From NCBI RefSeq assembly GCF_024701975.1, contig NZ_JANLNM010000004.1:124001-188000 (forward strand): a stretch of 64,000 nt of DNA. The letters are read 5' to 3'. The notes under the pieces were generated by a model. That model was not told the DNA's origin. It saw only the letters and a list, made by a program, of their open reading frames with translations, and made no database searches. This DNA comes from Variovorax sp. ZS18.2.2. GTDB taxonomy: Bacteria; Pseudomonadota; Gammaproteobacteria; Burkholderiales; Burkholderiaceae_C. The position numbers were made by a program, and so were the translations under genes. Each line of letters opens with the position of its first letter. Positions within the stretch are counted from its first letter, which is position 1. Below are positions 17,754 to 25,668 of this stretch, in pieces.

Positions 17754-18479
17754 TCAAAAGCGTTCGTGCGGCGTCAGGTAGCGCCACTGGCCGGGCTGCA
17801 ACCCCGCGAGCGGCACGCGCCCGATGCGGATGCGCCGCATCGCGACGATGGTCAGGCCCATCTGGTCGCACAGGTGCGCGATCTGCCCGGGCCGCGCGCC
17901 CTTGAGCGCGAAGCGCAGGCCGGTCTGCTTGCCGTCCTCGGCCTGCCGGCCGATGCTCACCCGCGCGGGCGAACGCTCGAAGCGCGCGAGCACCTCGGGG
18001 CTCACCGTGCCGGCCACGTCGACCATCACCTCGTGCTCGAGGATGCCCGCGTCTTCCTGCAGCTTGCGTTCGATGCGGAACTCCTGCGTATAGGCCACGA
18101 GGCCGCTGGCGCCGGTCTCCAGCGGCGTCATGCAGTGCTGTCCCTTCACATGCGCCGGCAGAAAGCGCTGGCCGGCGCGCTCGGGCTCGTGGTGGTTCGC
18201 GGCCACCAGCAGCTTGAAGGCGTTGTCGGTCGGCATGCCGGCCGGCTTGTAGAGCAGCATCGTCACAGGCACCACTGGCTCGGGCTTGGCGCCGGCCGCG
18301 ATTTCGACCTGCTGGTGCGCCTGCACGCGCGACTGCGGCAGCAGCGCGGGCACGCCATCGACGCGTACCGCGCCGTTCTCTATCAATAGCTCGGCCTCGC
18401 GCCGCGACACGCCGGCAAGAGCCGCCACGCGCTTGGCGAGGCGGATGCCTTCGTCTTCGGGAGCACTGTTGTTCTTCAT
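17754..18479 (-). CDS. S4-domain rRNA pseudouridine synthase-like protein (RluF/RsuA type) with Asp-to-Glu at the catalytic position
   Basis: 241 residues: an S4 RNA-binding domain at 12-60 (RLAKRVAALAGVSRREAELLI) then a RsuA/RluF-like domain with KPAG at 78-81 and SGLVAYTQ at 125-132. In the family the catalytic motif is G-R-L-D-x-x-T/S-x-G-L. Here it reads TPLETGASGL (residues 118-127), so the essential Asp is replaced by Glu 121 and the preceding Arg by Pro. Ordinary pseudouridylation is therefore doubtful and RNA binding may be the remaining role. The ATG overlaps the stop of the upstream Nudix-MBL gene by 4 nt. Confidence 0.8.
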   Translation of the reverse strand: MKNNSAPEDEGIRLAKRVAALAGVSRREAELLIENGAVRVDGVPALLPQSRVQAHQQVEIAAGAKPEPVVPVTMLLYKPAGMPTDNAFKLLVAANHHEPERAGQRFLPAHVKGQHCMTPLETGASGLVAYTQEFRIERKLQEDAGILEHEVMVDVAGTVSPEVLARFERSPARVSIGRQAEDGKQTGLRFALKGARPGQIAHLCDQMGLTIVAMRRIRIGRVPLAGLQPGQWRYLTPHERF

Positions 18480-20173
18480 CGGGCGCCCGTTTGTTGTTGT
18501 GGTTGCTGCTGCAGTTGCTGGATGCGCGCCACATGCGCGGCCAGCGAACGCGCGGCCACCGGCCACATGCGCTCGGGCACGTCGTCGTAGGCGATCGGCA
18601 GCCATTGCTCGGGCGTGCCTTCGGGCAGCTTGTGCATGGCCGCGGCGATCTTGGCCTCGCGCTTGAGGCGGTGCGCCTTCAGTTGCGCGATGGCAGTGCG
18701 TGCAAAGCCGATCACGTAGCCATGGGCCGGAAGGATGAATTCGACGACGCCCGCGGCACAGGCCACGTCCAGCGTGTCCAGCGAATCGAGGTAGGCCGTC
18801 ATGTCGCCATCGGGCGGATCGACCACCGTGGTGCTGCCGTTCAGGATGTGGTCACCGGAGAACAGCAGGCCGTCTTCTTCGAGCACCAGGCACAGGTGGT
18901 TGGCCGCGTGGCCGGGTGTGTGGATCACGCGCAGTGTGTGGGTGATGGGCTCGCCCTCGGCGGTGGTGCCCGAGAGCGCCAGCCGTTCGCCATTTTCGAG
19001 CGAGCGCTCGGGCGTGAAGCGGGCCGTGGCGCGTGCGGTCGGCGCCGAGGGCAGGCCGAGGATCGGCGGTTTCTTCGCCTTGCACAGCGCCTGCAGCGGC
19101 GCGGCGCCGGGCGAATGGTCGGCATGCGAGTGCGTGCAGACGATCATGCGGATGTCGCCGCGCGTGAGGCGCCAGAGACGGCCGATGTGGTCGAAGTCGT
19201 TCGGGCCCGGGTCGATCACCAGGTAGCCCGTGGTCGCATCGCCCACGATGTAGGTGTTGGTGCCCGGGCCGGTCATGGCGCTCGGGTTGGGCGCGGTGAG
19301 GCGCTGCACGTTCTTCAAAAGCGCCACCGGCTGCTCGCTCTGCCAGTCGAGCGCGTGCACGACCTGGCCGTCGGGGCAGACCAGCGCGAGCTCGCCGTAG
19401 GGCGAATCGCTTTCCATGTAGCGCACGTCTTCGCCCTTGAGGAGGCCGGCGCGCGGGCAGCTGGTCCATAGGGGCGCCTCGCCGTTGCCGCCGGGCGCGC
19501 AGGCCGCCAGCACCGCATCGACCGTGGCGTAGGCCGCCATGCGCTGCAGCGTGCGCACTGTCGGGAAGATCATGAAGAAGCTGCCCGCCGCATGGCGCGC
19601 GAGTGCATCGGCGGGGCGCACCCAGCTGGGCTCGAACTGCTCGCTCTCGTCGGCCGTGGGCACCTGGCCCTCGGGCATGCGTGCCACGAGAAAGGGCACG
19701 TCGAAGCGCTTGGGCAGGTCGCGGTCGGTGATCCAGTGCGCGAAGGTGAACACCTGGTCGGACGCCAGCACCAGCCCGCGCGCCGCGCACTGGTCGGCGA
19801 AGCCGGTGCCCGCGGTGGCGCCGCGGTCCATGGCGGCGATGTCTTCGGCGCTCACGGGGCGCCCGTCGGCATGGTGTGCGAGCAGCACGCCCAGTTCCTC
19901 GAAAGCCTCGCGAATCGCCGCGATCGCCTGGGTGCGCTGCGCGCGGCTCTGGGTGGGGCGGCGGGTGGCGATGCGCTTGGCGGCCTCGTCGGCCGCATCG
20001 ATGTGGCCGCCGGGGAAAACGTAGGCGCCCGGTGCAAAGCTCGCGGTGGCCGAGCGGCGGGTCATCAGCACCTCGATGCCGGCGGGCGTGTCGCGCAGCA
20101 GCAGCACGGTGGCGGCGGCGCGCACGGGCGCGGGCTCGCGTGCGGGGTGAATCAGTTGGGAGAAGCGGACCAT
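18476..20173 (-). CDS. Nudix hydrolase-metallo-beta-lactamase fusion protein
   Basis: 565 residues in two catalytic domains. The N-terminal Nudix domain (about 17-225) has FPGGHIDA at 53-60 and REAFEELGVLL at 88-98, i.e. a Nudix box with a roughly 20-residue insertion, as in NUDT19-like proteins. The C-terminal metallo-beta-lactamase domain (about 290-500) has all metal ligands: HSHADH (H348, H350, D352, H353), H422 in TPGHAANH, D441 in SGDH and H484 in PAHG, and resembles LACTB2-type hydrolases. A Gln-rich tail ends the protein. Substrates are unknown. It is translationally coupled to the pseudouridine-synthase-like gene. Confidence 0.88.
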   Translation of the reverse strand: MVRFSQLIHPAREPAPVRAAATVLLLRDTPAGIEVLMTRRSATASFAPGAYVFPGGHIDAADEAAKRIATRRPTQSRAQRTQAIAAIREAFEELGVLLAHHADGRPVSAEDIAAMDRGATAGTGFADQCAARGLVLASDQVFTFAHWITDRDLPKRFDVPFLVARMPEGQVPTADESEQFEPSWVRPADALARHAAGSFFMIFPTVRTLQRMAAYATVDAVLAACAPGGNGEAPLWTSCPRAGLLKGEDVRYMESDSPYGELALVCPDGQVVHALDWQSEQPVALLKNVQRLTAPNPSAMTGPGTNTYIVGDATTGYLVIDPGPNDFDHIGRLWRLTRGDIRMIVCTHSHADHSPGAAPLQALCKAKKPPILGLPSAPTARATARFTPERSLENGERLALSGTTAEGEPITHTLRVIHTPGHAANHLCLVLEEDGLLFSGDHILNGSTTVVDPPDGDMTAYLDSLDTLDVACAAGVVEFILPAHGYVIGFARTAIAQLKAHRLKREAKIAAAMHKLPEGTPEQWLPIAYDDVPERMWPVAARSLAAHVARIQQLQQQPQQQTGAR

Positions 20174-20240
20174 GGGGTGATTATGGGGAGCGGGTGCGAT
20201 GCGCGTGGGGCGCGGTGCATAAGATCATGGGGGAACGGGC

Positions 20241-20309
20241 ATGAGCGCCGCGCCGGGCCGCCCCAAGCAAGCTCGCACCGCAGTGCGGAGCACGAAGGTA
20301 CTCCGATGA
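20241..20309. repeat. probable dispersed Variovorax-type intergenic repeat
   Basis: Intergenic segment with GCCGGGCCGCCCCAAGCAAG and then CGGAGCACGAAGGTACTCCG, an inverted-repeat hairpin (CGGAG...CTCCG). I recognise similar strings between genes in Variovorax-type genomes, but only this copy lies in the window, so repetitiveness is recalled rather than demonstrated. Confidence 0.4.
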
Positions 20310-20379
20310 TTTGCGCGCCACAATCCGCTTTTTGCATCGTCTGTACCGTCCACACCGTCGGTCTCGCAGAAAGACAGTC

Positions 20380-21399
20380 ATGGCCCATTCTCGTTCCTCT
20401 CCCTTTTTCTCTCTGTGGTCACGCCGTTCGCTGCTCCTGGCCACGGCCCTGTGCGCCGCCGCGACACCGGCCGCCTTCGCCCAGCACGACTGGCCGCAGC
20501 AGCCCGTCACGCTGATCATGGGCTTTCCGGCCGGCTCGGGCGTCGACGTGGTCGCCCGCACCATCCAGGAGCCGCTGGCCAGGCAGCTGGGCCGCCCGGT
20601 CATCATCGATTACCGCTCGGGCGCAGCCGGCAACATCGCGAGTGAGTACGTGGCGCATTCGAAGCCCGATGGCTACACGCTCTCGTTCGGCACGGCCGCC
20701 ACGCATGGCAGCAACGCGGCGCTCTACAAGAAATTACCCTTCGACGTGGAGACCGACTTCGTGCCGGTGGCGCCGGTGCTCGACGTGTCGAACGTGCTCA
20801 CCGTCAATTCGAGCGTGATCGACGTGAAGACCTTGAAGGAGTTCGTCGACCTCGTCAAGGCCAACCCCGGCAAATACAACTATGCGTCTACAGGCAATGG
20901 AGCCGGAACGCACATGGCGTTTGCCGAGTTCAATTCGCGCCTCGGGCTGAACATGGTGCATGTGCCGTACAAGGGCGGCCCCGAGGCCATCACGTCAGTG
21001 GTGCGCGGCGAGACCTGCTGCATCATGAACCAGGTGCAGACGGTGCTGCCGCACTACAAGGCGGGCAAGGTGCGCCTCTTGGGCGTGACCACGGCCGCGC
21101 CGGTGGCGGCGGTGAAAGAAGTGCCCACCATCGCCTCCAGCGGCGTGCCGGGCACCAAGGGTTTCGACAGCTCGATCTGGTTCGGCATCTTCGCGCCCAA
21201 GGGCACGGACCCGCAGATCGTGGACAAGCTCAATGCCGCGGTGAAGGCGGTGCTGGAGCAGCCTGATATTCGCGAGAAGTTCGAGGCACAGGGGAACACC
21301 ATCCGCATCGAGTCGCCTGCACAGTTCAAGAAGACCGTGCATGAGAACCGTGTGAAGTGGGCGGAGGTTGCGAAGGCTGCGAACATCAGCATCGACTGA
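20380..21399 (+). CDS. Bug-type tripartite tricarboxylate transporter substrate-binding protein
   Basis: 339 residues. The signal peptide contains SRRSLLLA, a weak twin-arginine pattern, and is cleaved near AFAQ. The mature protein begins WPQQPVTLIMGFPAGSGVD, a Bug/TctC hallmark, followed by YKKLPFDVETDFVPVAPV and GVPGTKGFDSSIWFGIFAPKG (in parts). These periplasmic receptors bind carboxylates; Comamonadaceae carry many copies. No TctA/TctB membrane genes are nearby, so it is an orphan receptor. The ATG at 20380 is chosen because it gives the complete signal peptide. Confidence 0.92.
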   Translation: MAHSRSSPFFSLWSRRSLLLATALCAAATPAAFAQHDWPQQPVTLIMGFPAGSGVDVVARTIQEPLARQLGRPVIIDYRSGAAGNIASEYVAHSKPDGYTLSFGTAATHGSNAALYKKLPFDVETDFVPVAPVLDVSNVLTVNSSVIDVKTLKEFVDLVKANPGKYNYASTGNGAGTHMAFAEFNSRLGLNMVHVPYKGGPEAITSVVRGETCCIMNQVQTVLPHYKAGKVRLLGVTTAAPVAAVKEVPTIASSGVPGTKGFDSSIWFGIFAPKGTDPQIVDKLNAAVKAVLEQPDIREKFEAQGNTIRIESPAQFKKTVHENRVKWAEVAKAANISID

Positions 21400-21434
21400 T
21401 TGGTGCGGCTTGTGTTCGGGGCGAGTGCGCAGGC

Positions 21435-21505
21435 CACCGGGTGCTCCCCTCCGCGAATGTCCCCCGCTTCGCTCCTCCTTTATTTCGCTGCGTGGAGCAC
21501 CCGAC
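21435..21505. repeat. palindromic intergenic repeat, copy 1 (inverted relative to copy 2 at 40152-40227)
   Basis: Bounded by CACCGGGTGCTCCC and its partial complement GGAGCACCCG. Inside are CTCCGCGAATGTCCCCCG and then CTCCTCCTT, one variable base, and ATTTCGCTGCG. The same two blocks in the same order occur on the opposite strand at 40152-40227, so this is a true repeat within the window. It lies between the convergent Bug receptor and porin genes. Confidence 0.75.
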
Positions 21506-21566
21506 GCCCTGCGCACATGGGCACGCTGCGGGTGTGCGGCTGGCGCCAGTGCTCTGACGGCTGGCC

Positions 21567-22397
21567 CTACAGCGTCTTCGTCAACGTCACGATGAAGCGG
21601 GCCTTGTTCGGCGAATAGGTTTCGCGGCCGAAGGTGCCGAAGCCGAAGTCCACGCCGGGGTTGCTCACTGCGGTGTACGAGGTCTTCTTGTTCGCGCCCT
21701 GCACCGAGCCGGCCAGCGAGAGGCCGTTGCCGAAGTCGTACGAGGCGCCCACGTTGTAGTCGACGTAGTTCTTGTAGCCGAGACTGCGGATGTCGCTGGA
21801 CATGTTCGTGTAGCCCACGGCCGCCTTCAGCGTGAGCTTGGGCGCGATCTCCTTGCTGTAGGCCAGGTTCAGGTAGCCGGTGTTGGTGCCCTTCAGGCCC
21901 GAGCCGGCCTTGTTGCCCGCGTAGCCGAAGTAGTCCTTCGACACCGTGTGCGAGTACTTCAGCGTGAACGAGCCGATCGCTTCGTTCGTGTAGCCGGCGC
22001 TGCCGTAGAGCTCCGTCGTGTTGCCCGACGAATTGCCGGGGTAGACGTAGGTGAGCGCACCCACATCCAGGTCGAGCGGGCCGGCCTTGAACTTGTAGCC
22101 GCCGTAGAAATCGCTCTCCAGGCTGTTGCCCTTGAGCCAGTTGACGCTCGAATTCCAGTTGCCCACATAGAAGCCGCTCTCGCCGAAGGCGTAGTCCAGG
22201 CCACCCTGGATGGCGGGCTTGAAGCCGCTGGTCTTGGCGTAGTCGTTGCGGCCCAGCATGTCCTGGTCCTGGCCGCGGAACTTGTAGTTGCTGGTCAGCG
22301 CGACGTTGCCGGTGAGCTGTGCGCTCGCGAGCATCGGCAGGGCGGCGAGGGTGGGGAGAAGGATCACCGGCAGGGCGATGCGGATAAGGTGTTTCAT
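21567..22397 (-). CDS. TorF-family putative porin
   Basis: 276 residues. The signal peptide is cleaved after ASAQ (about residue 27), and the mature part is a run of alternating beta-strands rich in Tyr/Gly, starting LTGNVALTSNYKFRGQDQ as in the TIGR02001/TorF putative outer-membrane family. The terminal residue is Leu (TLTKTL), not the more usual Phe/Tyr. The substrate is unknown. The start is the ATG preceded by GCGATTTCTTTCG upstream, with no strong Shine-Dalgarno sequence. Confidence 0.85.
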   Translation of the reverse strand: MKHLIRIALPVILLPTLAALPMLASAQLTGNVALTSNYKFRGQDQDMLGRNDYAKTSGFKPAIQGGLDYAFGESGFYVGNWNSSVNWLKGNSLESDFYGGYKFKAGPLDLDVGALTYVYPGNSSGNTTELYGSAGYTNEAIGSFTLKYSHTVSKDYFGYAGNKAGSGLKGTNTGYLNLAYSKEIAPKLTLKAAVGYTNMSSDIRSLGYKNYVDYNVGASYDFGNGLSLAGSVQGANKKTSYTAVSNPGVDFGFGTFGRETYSPNKARFIVTLTKTL

Positions 22398-22534
22398 CGA
22401 AAGAAATCGCTAACGGATAGAGGAGCCGGCAGCGTAGGAGGAGGCGTCTAAAAGCCGTGTAAAAAAACAGGGCCCGGGCGCAAAAGTTTTGAGCGCGCAT
22501 GTCGATCCGGGCGGTTGCCGTTCGACTACTGGCC

Positions 22535-23983
22535 ATGAACACCTTCAAGACCTCTTCCCCTGCCGCCGCTTCGTCCGCAGTCGCGAACGGGCCCGATCCA
22601 CGCCGCTGGAAAGCGCTGGCCGTGCTGTGCACCGCCTACTTCATGGTGATCCTCGATTCGCAGATCGTCATCCTGGCGCTGCCGTCCATCGAGCGGGCGC
22701 TGGGCTTTTCGCCGGGGCGCGTGCAGTGGGTGATGAGCGCATACCTCTTGAGCTTTGGTGGCCTGCTGCTGCTCGGCGGGCGCATGGCCGACCTGCTGGG
22801 GCGGCGGCGCCTGTTCATGCTGGGCACGGGGCTGTTCCTGCTGGCCTCGCTGGGTTGCGGGCTCGCTACATCGCCGCAGGTGCTGATCGTGGCGCGCGTG
22901 CTGCAGGGCGTGGCGGCGGCGGTGATGTCGCCTTCGGCGCTTTCCATCCTCATGACCACGTTCAGCGAGGGCGCCGAGCGCAACAAGGCGCTGGGCATCT
23001 GGTCGGGCATGGGCGGCGTGGGCGCGACGTCGGCGCTGCTCATCGGCGGTCCGCTGGCCGACTCGCTGGGCTGGCCGTGGATCTTCTACATCAACGTGCC
23101 GGTGGCGGGCGCGGTGATGCTGCTTGCGCCCGTGTTGCTGCGCGAGAGCCGCGCCGACGAGCGCACGCATCCGCGCCGCTACGACCCGGCCGGCGCGCTC
23201 ACCATCACGGCGGGGCTGATGCTGCTGGTCTACGCGCTGGTCGAGGCGCCGGCTGTCGGGTGGCTCGGCGGGCAGACGCTGGGCGGGTTCGCCGCGGCCG
23301 CGGTGCTGATCGCGCTCTTCGTCTGGATCGAGGCACGCTCGGCTGCGCCGCTGGTGCCGCTCGCGATCTTTCGCTCGCGCACGCTGGTAGGCGGCAATCT
23401 CCTGATGCTCGTGCTCGGCATGACCGCATGGGGCGTGGGCACGACCGTGTCGCTCTATGCGCAGAAGGTGCTCGGCTACTCGGCGATGCAGTTCGGGCTC
23501 GGCACCGCGGTGCTCACCGTGATGGCGGTGGTGGGCTCGACCTTCGGGCAGGGTTTTGTCACGCGCGTGGGGTTTCGCCGCGTGGCGATGGTCGCGATGC
23601 TGCTGCTCGGCATTGCCAGTCTGCTCCTGAGCCGCATCCGCGTGGAGGGCACCTACTTCGGCGATATCTTCTTCGGCTTGTTCATCTTCGGTGCGGGGCT
23701 GGGTTCATGTGCCGTCGCGGCCTCGATCGCCGCGTTGATGGGCGTGACTGGCGCGGAGTCGGGGCTGGCCTCGGGGCTCAACACGGCCGCATTCCAGTTG
23801 GGCGGCGCGTTCGGCGCCGCCGTGGTGGCGACGGTGGCGGTGTCGTTCACCGTGGGCAGCACCGTCGTGGCACTGAACCACGGCTACCAGGCGTCTTTTG
23901 TCGCTTGTGCCGTCTTCGCGGCAGCCGGCCTGCTGGTGGCGGGGCTGCTGCTGCGAAGACCGTCGATGGTGCGCGCAGCCTAG
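22535..23983 (+). CDS. MFS transporter of the DHA2 (14-TM) drug-efflux type
   Basis: 482 residues from the ATG at 22535; an in-frame ATG at 22499 would add 12 residues and neither has a good Shine-Dalgarno. About 14 hydrophobic segments. LCTAYFMVILDSQIVILALP (TM1, with the DHA2-type D-x-x-I-V pattern), GGRMADLLGRRRLFMLG (motif A) and FYINVPVAG (motif C region) identify the EmrB/QacA group. It overlaps convergently (4 bp) with the lipoprotein gene at 23980. No membrane-fusion partner is adjacent. Confidence 0.9.
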   Translation: MNTFKTSSPAAASSAVANGPDPRRWKALAVLCTAYFMVILDSQIVILALPSIERALGFSPGRVQWVMSAYLLSFGGLLLLGGRMADLLGRRRLFMLGTGLFLLASLGCGLATSPQVLIVARVLQGVAAAVMSPSALSILMTTFSEGAERNKALGIWSGMGGVGATSALLIGGPLADSLGWPWIFYINVPVAGAVMLLAPVLLRESRADERTHPRRYDPAGALTITAGLMLLVYALVEAPAVGWLGGQTLGGFAAAAVLIALFVWIEARSAAPLVPLAIFRSRTLVGGNLLMLVLGMTAWGVGTTVSLYAQKVLGYSAMQFGLGTAVLTVMAVVGSTFGQGFVTRVGFRRVAMVAMLLLGIASLLLSRIRVEGTYFGDIFFGLFIFGAGLGSCAVAASIAALMGVTGAESGLASGLNTAAFQLGGAFGAAVVATVAVSFTVGSTVVALNHGYQASFVACAVFAAAGLLVAGLLLRRPSMVRAA

Positions 23984-25425
23984 GCGGATGGGGGCGGCGG
24001 CGTGATCAGGGAGGGAAGCGGCTCGGTGGGAAGGTCCGTGCTCGGGTACTGCCCCAACGGATGAACGTCGAAGTAGGAGTCGAAGAGGATGCTGTTCGGG
24101 CCCGGGCTGGCAACCTGGGTTTGGGGAACCATCACGTTGACCGGCCTCAGGGCGATGCCGTCCTTGTCCTCCGGCGCGGAGAGCTTGAAGATCTCGCAGG
24201 TACCGTAGGTGCTGTACGACTCGTAGGGTGGTGGGTAGGTCGCGTTCATGCCGTCGTTGCGCACGATGTACTGCACCGAGGGAAGGTACTTGTGCGTGGA
24301 CGGGTCGGCCGTCATGCCGCACGCGATCAGGAAGTCGATGATGTAGTTCGTGTCCTCGATCTGCGACATCCGGAGGTACTCCTCCTCTGTGTACGCCAGC
24401 GCGTAGTCGAGGCACACGTCCACGCCGAAAGGCACGCCGCCGAGGGGGTCGTTGTCGAAGGCCTTGATTTCCTTCCCGTCCGCAAGGGTCACGGCCGTTG
24501 TCGTGGATTTCTTCAGTACGAGGATATTGAAAGGGCCCAGTCGGACTTTCCAATACGCCCGGCCATCTTTCATGACGGTCGTCCTGCCATACGTATAGAA
24601 ATCGATCCCCGACACATTGCGCTTGGGCCACATCGAGATGGGCCGGCTGCCATCGGGATTGGCCTTGCTGAAGTTGTCGATCACAAGCACGTAGTTGAGC
24701 GCTTCGTAGGGCGGCAGATCCTCGTCGTCAACGCTCTCGTCATCGGACAGGGGCGCAGGGCCGGCGTTGACAAGCTGCTTCATCAGCACCTGCGCCGTCC
24801 CCGGCAGCAGTGCCAGCTTGCCGTATTGCTCTTGCGGGAACAGCGCGATCAAGGCACGCACATGCTTCTGTACTTCGACGACACAGGTCGCCGAGAAAAC
24901 CCTGATGTCGTCTTCTTTCTGCACCGCATCCCAGTTCACGTTCCAGAAGAACTCCGGCACCACGAAGTAGCAAAGATCGGTCGGCGCGCTCTTCTTTGGA
25001 AGGCCTGCCGTCAGGGCGTCGCGAAGCAGCGCGAACTTGGCCTGCAGGGCCCGCTGCGTATAGGTCTTGATGTCTTCGCTCTTCAGGCGCTGGTCGGCGG
25101 GTTGCGTGTAGGTGGGCGTCTGGAAGTTGAGAACACGTATGTTCTTCACCGCCTTTTCCACGGGCTTGGGTGGCGGGGGATCGACCGGCGGGGTCTCCAC
25201 CGTGACGGGGGCGGGTGCAGGAGGCGCGGTCTCCGGAGTCGGCGCCGGTGGTGGCTCGGAGGCCACGGGGACGAACGACATTCCACCTCCGTTACCGCCA
25301 CCGCCGCATGCCACCAGCAATGCGGTGGACCCGAGAGGCAGCGCGAGGCCGACCCTCAGCAACGAACGCCGCCGTGTTCCTTGCACAGACGGTTCTTCCG
25401 AATCAACCTTGCGTTGATGAGCCAT
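23980..25425 (-). CDS. exported lipoprotein with a nitrilase-superfamily-like Glu-Lys-Cys triad
   Basis: 481 residues. The N-terminus has a twin-arginine-like TRRRSLLRVG (17-26) and a lipobox LLVAC (Cys 40), then Gly- and Pro-rich tether to about 90. The folded part carries three motifs in nitrilase order: VVPEFFW (E158), YWKVRLGPF (K293) and GVDVCLDY (C338), matching PE, Y-x-K-x-x-L and the C-x-D nucleophile elbow of carbon-nitrogen hydrolases. Spacing between Glu and Lys is longer than usual. No annotated family was recalled. Activity on amides or nitriles is inference. It lies alone, upstream of a strong inverted repeat. Confidence 0.65.
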   Translation of the reverse strand: MAHQRKVDSEEPSVQGTRRRSLLRVGLALPLGSTALLVACGGGGNGGGMSFVPVASEPPPAPTPETAPPAPAPVTVETPPVDPPPPKPVEKAVKNIRVLNFQTPTYTQPADQRLKSEDIKTYTQRALQAKFALLRDALTAGLPKKSAPTDLCYFVVPEFFWNVNWDAVQKEDDIRVFSATCVVEVQKHVRALIALFPQEQYGKLALLPGTAQVLMKQLVNAGPAPLSDDESVDDEDLPPYEALNYVLVIDNFSKANPDGSRPISMWPKRNVSGIDFYTYGRTTVMKDGRAYWKVRLGPFNILVLKKSTTTAVTLADGKEIKAFDNDPLGGVPFGVDVCLDYALAYTEEEYLRMSQIEDTNYIIDFLIACGMTADPSTHKYLPSVQYIVRNDGMNATYPPPYESYSTYGTCEIFKLSAPEDKDGIALRPVNVMVPQTQVASPGPNSILFDSYFDVHPLGQYPSTDLPTEPLPSLITPPPPSA

Positions 25426-25522
25426 GTAGGCAACTCCCTGAATATTGTTAATGAAGCACAACAAGTGCAGGCGCTCATTTGCAACATCTGTGCCAATGGC
25501 ACGGTGCCGGGCGCTCCTGAAA

Positions 25523-25541
25523 AATGCAACGATGTTGCATT
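25523..25541. promoter_or_regulatory. strong inverted repeat upstream of the nitrilase-like lipoprotein gene
   Basis: AATGCAAC-GAT-GTTGCATT is a perfect 8-bp inverted repeat with a 3-nt spacer, about 98 bp upstream of the lipoprotein start (25425). A related half-site, TTTGCAACAT, occurs nearby at about 25485-25494. This looks like an operator for a dimeric regulator. The surrounding gap (25426-25668) is relatively AT-rich and holds no credible gene. Confidence 0.5.
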
Positions 25542-25668
25542 CGGGCCGAAGTGCCGATCAGAGGCGCTTGCGCATCGAAGGTAACGGGCGGTTGTCCTGC
25601 TTTCACTTACGCCACGGGTTTCCGAACGGACGCATCCGCGCGGAAAAAAATGAACCAGCAGTGAAGGC

